From Parus major (taxonomy: Eukaryota > Chordata > Aves > Passeriformes > Paridae): a stretch of 64,000 bases of DNA. The position numbers were made by a program, and so were the translations under genes. Below, in pieces: positions 55,168 to 64,000 of the stretch. Below the pieces are notes generated by a model. The model saw only the letters and a program-made list of their open reading frames with translations, had not been told where the DNA came from and searched no databases. How positions within the stretch are numbered: the stretch's first letter is position 1; each line of letters begins with the position of its first letter. The DNA lies in the NCBI RefSeq assembly GCF_001522545.3, contig NC_031773.1, positions 45,118,786 to 45,182,785 on the forward strand. Direction: 5' to 3'.

Positions 55168-58122
55168 GTAAGTTTCTGGTCAACATACTTCTCTGCTTTA
55201 GGACATTGAAATGGAGAAGCACCATAATAAATCTGGAGTTGAAGCTAATTTTTAGAAGTTAAAAATGGAAAGTTTTAACTATGCTGTTCAGGGTCATGGT
55301 CTTCTTGGTACTGCTTGGCTGTTACCTGCATGATTCCTTACTCAGATAAAAGAGAAGCAGAGAAGTTGGTGTCTGAAGGGTGCTCCTAATGCAGGATTTT
55401 TTATGGCATCATAGCTTGACTCAGACACAATCATCATGGATAAATGTGGTGTCAAAGGGCCAGTAATAAATGCCTGATTACTTAGGTGCCAGTGACACCC
55501 AATTGTGATGAAATTATATCAGAGGACATGCACAGGGAAGTCAAGGTTGCACAGGAGCAGCCACACTGAGGTATTTCACAGGTCTGACAGGGATAAACAG
55601 GCTCTGTCCTAAGCTGTCTTTACGTAACCTCAAATCCAGCATTTCCGAATTGCTGAATTGTTAATATGTTTACATTGTTTCTTACTGGTGTAATTATTAG
55701 TAATAATCATATACTTGTGGTTTGAATTCAAAGAAGATGAGCAGTTAATTATCTGCATGTCTTTGTCCTCAACAACAAATTGGAGAAATTGCAGTATGAG
55801 TAAAGTCTGTAATGGCATATTTGCACCTGAGTGATTTTAATGGCCAAAAACCTCAAGGATCTCAATAAAGGTCTTAAATGGTCTCAAACAAAAATACCAA
55901 ACAAATACAGCTACCAGTTTTTAATTGGAATGTTACCATACAAGCATGAGACCTGGTAGTCCTTTAGCAGATACGCTTAGTCCCAATATTTTTCACTGTG
56001 AAGAATTAAAATATACTTTCATGAGTGCCTCAAAAGAACAAAAGATACTCTGTGATACCACAAAGGTCTGTGATACAGAAAAAATCAGTGATATTTGCAT
56101 TACAATGTTTTATGAATAGGGGGAATTTTGAGTGGTATAGCATAATAAGTGGGGGGAGGGGTGGAATTAACGCTTTCATTTAACTTATATTTAGAACTGT
56201 TGTAATTTACTTGGAAGAAAGAGTATCCCAGTGTTGAATTCACCTGTAGAGCAGAACTACAGTGAAAATGTACATTCCATCCCACATTGATTACTATAGC
56301 ATTATTTAATAATTTTTTGTCATTCTGACCATTCTCTTCCCCCCGCCTTTAATTCCTTTCTTCCCCAACTTCTTAGCATGAAGTTGCTGCTCCCTAAATC
56401 TGATGATAGAAATCCCACAATTAAAAAAAAAATAATAAAAAATTGTCTGCTCAATATCCCCTAAACAGCACACTTTTCAAATTGTGTGATAAATCTCCAA
56501 AAGAGATATATGCTCCTTTGGGAGACACCGAATTGCTATGTATATCTACTCTTGAAAGAAAATTAACATCTTTCTTTAGCTGAGCTTATCTCTCAGGTTC
56601 TTACCCACCTGCATTGGGCTAAAACATCAGTCATTTTAATTGCACTTCAAGACAGATATTGACAGGGAGGTAAAGAAATATTATCTTCTACTGTGTAATA
56701 GTGTAGGCATTTTTCCAGGAAGGCAGCTTGTCTGAACAATTTTAATTTTTTTCATGTGTAACAGTGGATTCCTAGCAAGGGAAAAAAAAAAGATATACTC
56801 TACTGGGACTTGGTCCAGGGATTTCTCTTTTTTGGGATGCTCAGAATATTGTAAAACATCCTAAACTATGAATTCAGAATGCTACTTACACAAGGAAAGA
56901 TCATCTCAGTTTTAAGAACTTATTCTAGAAATACTGCAATTTCTGAGAGATTTGATGCTGACTAAGCTGTCAAGACAGTTTATTTCAGGATGTATAGCAC
57001 CCTCTGCAATCTAAGAAGGTGAAGCCTCATGGAGAAATATGAATTATTATAGAGATTAAATAACTGTTTATTTCTTTTATGCATCTGCATTTTCATTAGT
57101 TTCTTAAAACTAACTTAGTGATCAGCCTGTATTATTTACTATGGTCTTTTCAATATTTTTTACAGTGCATTTTCTGTCCCATCTAGGAAACAGAGTAAGA
57201 AACAAACAATTTTTACACTACTTTTAAATAAGTATTATTTTAGAATTAACAAAATGCTAGTAAAAATGGACTCCAGAATGTGTGACTTAAACAGATTTAT
57301 GGTTTGTAAATACAATCTTGGAGTATTCCTGGATCCAACTTTCCCAATAGATATCTACAGTTAAATTTTGGAGACCTAAAGTCTTTCAAGAAACACTCTG
57401 TGAGAAAAGACACTAGATCACTTTCTCACATGGTCCTCACCCTGTTGATATACCAAGAGGTGCAGTGCTGGATCTGCTGAAGTCAGGATGAGTCATGTTT
57501 TACACCAGGGATGGCCAACTAATTGATCAAGGGCCAGGTGGAGCCCATGGGGCATTTTTATATGGATTTTGGGAGAACTATCAGGCTGACAAAGCTGGGG
57601 ACACTTATAGGTTTAAAATGTGCTTGAAGTGGGAATAAATCATCCCTTAAAAAAGCAGAGCATCCCATCCTTCTCCAGGCTCTGAGGAGATGCCTGAAAG
57701 GCACATGTCATGCTGCCAAGAAGATGTAGGGTCATAGCACCCACCATCCTGTGTGTTTGCTTCGGGAATTTTCTTCAGACAGACACTGGTTTGTGTCCTT
57801 TGTACCCAATTTCCATTAGCACTCCTGGAGTGCATTTTACCAGTGGGTTTCAGCTGAAAGTAAATCCATTTGCATGAAGAAAAGCATGGTAAGTGCAGGT
57901 GATCAGGAGTCCTGCTTCAAAAGCAGGTGCCTGACCTGCAATCAAACACTAGCACAGGCCCAGCCTTAGAAGCAAGCAGTATCAGGCTAACCTGTACAGT
58001 TTGAACTGAGCTCCTTTTTGGTGCAGAAAATGTATTGATCAAAAGAAGGTGAGTTTTGTGTTTGCCTTTGCCCAGGCAGCAGTGCAGAGCTTGCTAAGTA
58101 CCCCTCTGTGCTTGTCTTTCAG
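55168..58122 (+). other. Intron 18 (3.0 kb); no gene seen
   Basis: Donor gtaagt, acceptor ttgtctttcag. It contains a possible old hAT-like terminus near 57506. The ORFs are short. Confidence 0.75.
57506..57640 (+). mobile_element. Possible old hAT-type transposon end
   Basis: cagggatggccaact at 57506-57520, followed by gggccaggtggagccc, resembles the CAGGGGTGGCCAAC-type ends of vertebrate hAT elements. The opposite end and target-site duplication were not found, so the 3' limit is arbitrary. Confidence 0.25.
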
Positions 58123-58228
58123 GTACAGGGACTACCGAGACCCTCCTCACTCCCCAGTGCCGTACGGTTACACACTGCAGTTCTGGCACGTCTTAGCAGC
58201 GCGCTTGGCTTTCATCATTGTCTTTGAG
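58123..58228 (+). CDS. ANO4: ANO4 window exon 19: TM10 entry
   Basis: 106 bp; completes R656 and encodes residues 657-691, leaving phase 0. [22 protein letters not shown] is the conserved lead, then [13 protein letters not shown], the first half of TM10. The CRYRDYR motif spanning the exon 18/19 join is a family hallmark. Acceptor ttgtctttcag, donor gtcagt. Confidence 0.97.
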
Positions 58229-60213
58229 GTCAGTGACCATTCAGGTGGCAGAACAAAGCCAAAAAGGAAACAAATTTCCCTCTGAAGCTTTGCATTGGGC
58301 TGATCTATGATGGCAGCTGCTGAGGTGTTTTTTGTCTTAGTTTCTTCTACTTATATTGTGCTTTGTATTCTCAGCTTTGTTTTCTGAACAGTCACAGCCA
58401 TGTAGGTTCTCACAGAAAAGGGAATATAACACTGAAAACTATAGCAGTGACTTGCAAAGAGGAGGAAATAAATTAATCTTTTATTTACTTTCTGAGTAAC
58501 TTGTCTAGGTTGGGAAGCCATATGCTGACTGTTGTGTAAGGGTAGGAGTGAAGGAACATGAGAAGAAATATTAAATCTGAGCAATGGAGAAACAGTGATA
58601 GTTAAAGTTACACTATTTACACATCTAGCTATTTTTCTTGTATGTTTTTTTTTATGCCTTTCATTCCTTCAGAATGATTGGCACCACAAAGATGATGACA
58701 ATGAAAAGGATTCAATATCTTTGTCTACGTTCATAATATTAGTATTTACTGTCAGTACCTCAGATGTCTTTAAGGAAAACCAAAGGAGGTAATACCAACT
58801 TCATATGACTGGTATTCCCATGCTGATTTTGAAAAAGTGAGCTAGAAGAGTAGGAAAATAGCATGAGATGATTTACCAAAAAAAACCCCAAAAAACCTGA
58901 AGGCCTAATTTCAAGTGCCTGAATAGACCCACCATAATCCAGGAGCTCAATATCTCTCCAGCACAAGAAGTTTGAAATGCCTTTTACACTGTGAAGAAAC
59001 CAAAGAAGCAACACATGATTTTAAAAGACTCTTCACTCAATCCTCTGCTCTGAATTCATAGCAACAGGGCATTCAACACAGAAATGGAAACTGTAGTCAC
59101 CATACAGGCATATGGCATAATCTTGATGAGCACGTCTTGCATTCTGACTCACAGAACAGTGTAAATTCATTCTGAACTGAGCTTTCAATGCACCTCTTTG
59201 GATAACGCAGCAGAAGCATTTTCTAGATTATTTTTCTATTCTTTGTGGCTCAGCAGAAGGCTGAGGACTTCAGCAAATTCCCCATGATTGTAATTTTCAT
59301 ACCTTCCCAAGTGAAGGAATATGGCACTGCAGGTTGGGTGCTCTTCTTCCTTTACACTAGGTAACTTATTAGCAACTGGTTCCCAAGGAGATAATTTCTT
59401 CCGTCATCTGTTCCGACCTCAGGGAAACATTAAGGGAAAGAAAGAAAGATTTGATAGAGGCCTGCTGGGCTTAATGTCTTCTAGTTTCATAAGCTGTCAG
59501 GACTGAAGGTCAGGGTATGCTTCTCCAGAAAGGACTACAAGAATGGTTTTGGCAGGTCAGCCTAGGAATCTTAAAGACTGAAGGGAGTCTGGCCTCTCGA
59601 TGCACACTTGACATAAAGGCAGTACAGCTTAGACATAAGGAGAAGCGAGGCAAGAAAAATGAGCCCTGTTCAAGTTTCAGTGTCCAGACAAATCTGTGAC
59701 CAGCTGTGGAACAGCTTTTGGTGTCTGCCTGTTACCGGCACACCTGATTTGACTTTGCTTTATCTCAACCAAAGCCATAGGCTGGCTCATATTTGCCTCC
59801 CACAACATGAGCTACTCTGTTTATTGACACTGAAAACTGTCTCCTTAACTATATCTATGAAATCAGCAGAAACCACGACCTTTTTTTTTTGAAAACACCA
59901 ATGGGTGTATTGTGAATGCTACAGTCCTTACAATAAATATTGCTCTAAGAGATAGAGGATTCAAGGTAGGTTTTTTCATAAATTAAGTAACTACCTAAGC
60001 TGAGACCCCTTTTTGGTACTCTGAGTGTGGTTTGTTTTGGAGCTTAACCTCCTTTGTCACCTCAAAAGGAATTATTTGTCCAGGTTAAACTCACAGAAGA
60101 GGCTTTTTTTCTCTTTTTAGGTTTGGCAAACAAACCCCAACAATTAGAGTATTGTGAGTATATTTATCGTGAGGGAAGAATACATGGAAAAGCATTTTAC
60201 ATTCTCTTTTCAG

Positions 60214-60266
60214 TGAAGGGTTTCTGAAGGGTTTTCTGAAGGGTTCTGCTTGAAGAAGAAGAAGAA
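60214..60266. repeat. tgaagggtttc triplicate and (GAA)5
   Basis: Three units of tgaagggttt(t)c run from 60214 to 60246, followed by five GAA units at 60252-60266. Confidence 0.9.
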
Positions 60267-60551
60267 ATACCTTTATTTCCCCAATCTAGAATGTATGTCC
60301 TTTCTGAGGACTTTTCCATTTATATGTTCCTCCTTTCAAGTGAAGTGAGTAAATGTCCAAGCAGCATTTTTGTTCAAACAGAAAAGGACACTCAAGCAAC
60401 CCTCAGGCATCAAACTTAAGCTGTGTCACACATAGAATAGAAAGTCCAAAGGATCAGTCAACCTGTATTTAATTGTGGTATTTGCTAAACAGGAATATAT
60501 ATCTTTGGATAAGAGACACAGTGTAAGAAAAAATGTTTAGATTTCATTTTA

Positions 60552-60588
60552 TATAGATACATTACTACTTTTGTATAGATACATTACT
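60552..60588. repeat. 22-bp partial tandem repeat
   Basis: tatagatacattact occurs at 60552-60566 and again at 60574-60588. Confidence 0.9.
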
Positions 60589-60987
60589 TCAAATTTCCAT
60601 GTGTTTATGGCAATAGGAAAGTGTTACATCATGTGAGCCTCCTCTTCCTGCCGAGCAGGAACTAATACCACTACTAATACCAGGCTCTGTCCAAACAACC
60701 TTACAGCAAATCATGACCTCTGGGCTTTGAACACACAGCTCATAGAACAGTTTTGAAGCCTTTTTTGAACCCACCTGCTCATAATTCCTGCTGTAACCCA
60801 TACTCCACTGACTTTGGCTAGAGTTTTTGTGGGGGAAAAAACTTCATGGTTTGCTTTCTTAAAATTTAGTAATGGAAAACACAGCATCTATCTGCAAATT
60901 GGAAAGAGAAGGTTTTCAGAAGATATGAAAAGTACTTGTTTTCTTCTTGAGGTTTTAAATTTGTCATTCCTTTTTTTGTGTTCACAG

Positions 60988-61179
60988 CACCTTGTCTTTT
61001 GCATAAAGAATCTGATCTCCTACTTAATTCCAGATCTTCCAAAAGATCTGAGAGATAGAATGAGGCGAGAAAAGTATCTGATTCAGGAAATGATGTATGA
61101 AGCTGAACTAGAACGTCTGCAAAAAGAGCGGAAGGAAAGGAAAAAGAATGGAAAATCTTATCACAATGAGTGGCCATGA
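60988..61179 (+). CDS. ANO4: ANO4 window exon 20: TM10 end, C-terminal tail and stop
   Basis: 192 bp; residues 692-754 and TGA at 61177-61179. [21 protein letters not shown] completes TM10 and the conserved IPD-P-KDL exit. [20 protein letters not shown] follows, then the charged helix [16 protein letters not shown] and the ending YHNEWP. The E-W-P terminus is shared by ANO3 and ANO4, and the [10 protein letters not shown] run is ANO4-like. The tail is cytosolic and very basic. An in-frame ATG at 60814 upstream of the acceptor reads through the intron end and is not used. Confidence 0.97.
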   Translation, partial: HLVFCIKNLISYLIPDLPKDLRDRMRREKYLIQEMMYEAELERLQKERKERKKNGKSYHNEWP

Positions 61180-63431
61180 CAGGATGAGGAAGAAACTGCT
61201 TAAAAGAAGAACTCTTGTTTATAAAAAAATCCTGGTTTTCTACAGCAGAAAGTGCACTGAAAGGAATAGTCAGTAATGCTGTGTGCACTTCGCGCATGTG
61301 TGCCCCTGTTCAAAAGGGTGGATTTTGTCATAAGCCTTTTGAAATTAGAGGTGTTTCCAAGGCTTAGTCTTCTCCAGAGCTGATGTCAACATGAGCACAT
61401 CAGACCAATACTAAGTCACTGCACTCTTGCCAGGAAGCTCCAAGGCCCTGACTAAAACTCGAGGCCCTGAACTTCAAAGCAGTTATCCAACTTACAGTGC
61501 TTTACAGAACTTGGTGATCTTACGGCTCACTCTCATGAAGTTGCTACTTCACAAGCAGTGACTGCGCCTTGGCAACGTGGCAGTGTTTGTCCGTGTGTGT
61601 GGCCACCACCTGCAGCACGTGCATGGCAGCGTTGCTCTCTTCCACAGTGGACCCAATGCGTTAGTTTGCATTTGCCACCAGTTAAGGTCACATAGGTGGA
61701 CCATTTCCATTACTCAACAACAATGAAGCATTATCTAGAAGGAAATGCATGATCACGAGTCTGATCAACTGCTCTAACAATGCTGAAAAATGTAGGCATC
61801 AGAAGTGCAGTGCAGACAGGTAGCCGAGCATCTAAATATGGCCAGAGTTATCTAGCTGTAGGGTCATTTATTTGGAAATGACACTGTGAAAAGTTGGTAA
61901 TATATGTTAAAGATTTGAACAGTGCCTTTTCAGCTATAGGACTCTCTGGTGTCTGAAGGAATCAAATCAGGTTAGGGCATCTTGCCCAGGACTGCCCATG
62001 TATTTGTGTTGCCAGATCACATTGAGGCCTAGTCAGGAATTAGGGTGTACTTACACACATAACAGATGTCAGATGGTGTCTTAAAGACCTGTCTGCATAA
62101 GTAAAACAGACAGAAAAAAAGACAGATGAACAAGGTCAGCAGAATCAAACACCGTCATCCAGAATATCTACGCTTGTAGCACTTTCTGCATTCATCATTC
62201 CATTACCTATGAAGGGGTGGAGGGAAAAACCAAAACAACAGACATGAAACAGCTTGAAATCCTTAATGCTGAGCAATTCTACACAGGCTGCAAATTAGAC
62301 TTGGGTGAAATAAGCCACTGTCAATATCCTTTAGCAAATTCCTTCGTACTGAGAAATTTAAAATTTCTGATTTAATTAAGAAATTAAAAAAATTCCAGAC
62401 TATTAACCCAAAAGAGTGGACTCGTAGCTTTGAAGACATCATAACTGTTGGATGGACAACATGAATCAAAATACTGAGTGTTGTGAAAGCTCTTCTATCA
62501 GTTGTTTCCAAAAGTTATTCTGGAAGCAATTTGATAGAAGGAGTAGAATTCGCCCTTCTGGACAGATCACACAATGCAAGCTTCTATGGATGGATACCTC
62601 AAGCTCCACATGCCACAGGACTATTTGCACCATGACAAATATCACCAAATTAGAGTAAAGAGAGGGATGAAAGAAAATGTGAGCACCCTCCTCTCTGTAG
62701 ACACTGCCTGCCTACACAAAAAAACAAGGAATCTCCTTCAGTAGCAACCCACTATCCCACCTGAAGAGGATAAAGGACACAGCAGTTCCCTTTTATCAGC
62801 TGTTCCTGACCCAAGCCTGAAAGTCCCATGAGACAACATGAGCACTGAAGGAATTTTAGGATTAGTCTTTTCTGTGTTGGCTCAGTGCCAAACTGAGTGG
62901 GGAGCACCACTAGGAGTTGTGGGGTAAATTCCTGATTAATGGGGAAGTGAACTTGTTCATCTTTGCTTCTGCTTACAGCAGCTGTGGACACATCCCATGG
63001 GACAGTGGGAAATAGGAGTGTTTCTATCTCTGTAAATAGGGGTGGGGATCAGGCAATGTTGACCTCCAATACACACATGCCAGATGGGTTAGTATTTACC
63101 ATCCACCACCTACAGTTGCAGCCTGGCGACTTTGGGGCAGGATCTCTGGGCAAAATTATATTCAGACCAAATTCTCATGAATAACTGGATTATTTTGGAT
63201 ACCCTCTGTTTAATGTCTAAGCCAACAAATGACCAGAGCTTAGAAACTGCTAAGTAGTAAAGTGAGACATGAGCCATGCATAAAATCAGTGTCACCCATA
63301 TGAGCAAAATGGACCTTTGCAAATCCCTGCAGTAAGATGCTGCTTTGTCAATTTAGGTCTCAGTAACTTCTGAGAACTGAACTGAAACAGAGTAGAATAG
63401 AAACTAATTTCCACTCCAGAGAAACCACTGC

Positions 63432-63437
63432 AATAAA
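63432..63437 (+). terminator. Candidate polyadenylation signal AATAAA
   Basis: A canonical hexamer about 2.25 kb after the stop. A T/GT-rich stretch (attgtttttgagagtagtttt) lies 45-70 bases downstream, slightly far but usable. It is the first AATAAA after the stop. Confidence 0.45.
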
Positions 63438-63795
63438 ATGTGCCAAAACAAATAACACACAGCAGAAATGCAATAGATAATAATTGTTTTTGAGAGTAGT
63501 TTTCAAGATAGCTCCATTATGATGAATTTTCCTGACAACACATTGCTGGAAGTTGTGTCTTTCTCTGCTCTAAATGACACCACAGGTTGGCTGCTTGCCA
63601 AGCTTGTGCTCAGTATGATGCTGCAAGGGGCTCTGACCTCCATGGCAGACCCTGAGTATATCTCTGTCTAGAGCTTGACCAGTCAACCTGTCAAAGTTTC
63701 TCTGCTGCTGGTCTGATGAATAGATTTCCCTGGAGTCCTTCAGAGCTACATAGCAGAACACTCAGGAAAGATGTCCCCTTTTTCTTGATTAGAAA

Positions 63796-63801
63796 AATAA
63801 A
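63796..63801 (+). terminator. Candidate distal polyadenylation signal AATAAA
   Basis: A canonical hexamer in an A/T-rich cluster, with a second AATAAA at 63821-63826. A GT-rich stretch (gatgatgggttttgttt) follows at about 63880. It is an alternative to the 63432 site. Confidence 0.4.
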
Positions 63802-64000
63802 ATATAAATAATAGTATAATAATAAATAGAATTTTAATAGTCTCTAGAGAACTAATTTATGCCATTCTCTTCCTGATCTGATGATGGGTTTTGTTTAGAT
63901 CTCCATGTGACAGTCCTGTATGTTGTTTACTTATTCCAGCTCCACAAGAGCACTACCTTCAAGGGAATGAGAAAGAAATGCAACCTCAATGCATGGCACA

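Larger units (their letters stand above)
58229..60987 (+). other. Intron 19 (2.8 kb); no gene seen
   Basis: Donor gtcagt, acceptor tttgtgttcacag. It has a tgaaggg triplicate with a (GAA)5 run at 60214-60266 and a 22-bp repeat at 60552-60588. Confidence 0.75.
61180..64000 (+). other. ANO4: ANO4 3' UTR and possible downstream flank
   Basis: The sequence after the stop has no recognisable ORF. Whether the UTR extends to the window edge is unknown. A CpG-containing stretch lies near 61560-61630 and a TGTAAATA Pumilio-type motif at 63031-63038. AATAAA signals appear only near the end of the window, so the UTR could be 2.3 kb or longer. Confidence 0.65.

Noticed and set aside
60866..61297. 143-codon minus-strand ORF over the last exon
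   Set aside because: It lies antisense to conserved ANO4 coding sequence. The openness follows from the codon use of the + strand exon, and the product resembles nothing known.

Overview
The window is vertebrate nuclear DNA, AT-rich and intron-dominated. It carries the 3' part of one protein-coding gene on the + strand, anoctamin 4 (ANO4/TMEM16D). There are no operons, Shine-Dalgarno sites or dense ORFs. Instead, short GT-AG exons can be joined in phase into one conserved multipass membrane protein. A CR1-like scrap and the fairly short introns suggest a bird or other sauropsid. That is an inference, and no species is claimed.

Layout: 1-3498 is the tail of an upstream intron. Twenty coding exons follow between 3499 and 61179. 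Their 2,266 coding bases give one complementing base, 754 residues and a TGA stop. I number residues from the first complete codon (ATC at 3500-3502). From memory, human ANO4 is about 955 residues, so roughly the first 200 residues, the start codon and the promoter lie upstream of this window. The 3' UTR starts at 61180. Its end cannot be fixed, but AATAAA signals occur at 63432 and 63796.

How the gene product works: exons 1-4 encode the end of the cytosolic N-terminal domain. Exon 5 carries TM1 and exon 6 the cysteine-rich TM1-TM2 loop. Exons 7-8 carry TM2, exons 9-10 TM3 and TM4, exon 12 TM5 and exon 14 TM6. Exons 15-16 carry TM7-TM8, exon 17 TM9, exon 18 the glycosylation-rich TM9-TM10 loop, and exons 19-20 TM10 and the basic C-tail. 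All six residues equivalent to the TMEM16A calcium site are present: N460, E464, E511, E514, E543 and D547. Their spacing matches the family, so the fold should bind Ca2+. The family supports Ca2+-dependent ion conduction and/or lipid scrambling.

The remaining roughly 95% is intron and 3' flank. It holds simple repeats, a perfect 45-bp tandem duplication, a few candidate decayed transposable elements, one perfect hairpin, and a CpG-containing imperfect inverted repeat just after exon 13. I found no convincing second gene, RNA gene, CRISPR array or novel system. Most ORFs of 60-170 codons look like chance open frames in introns.
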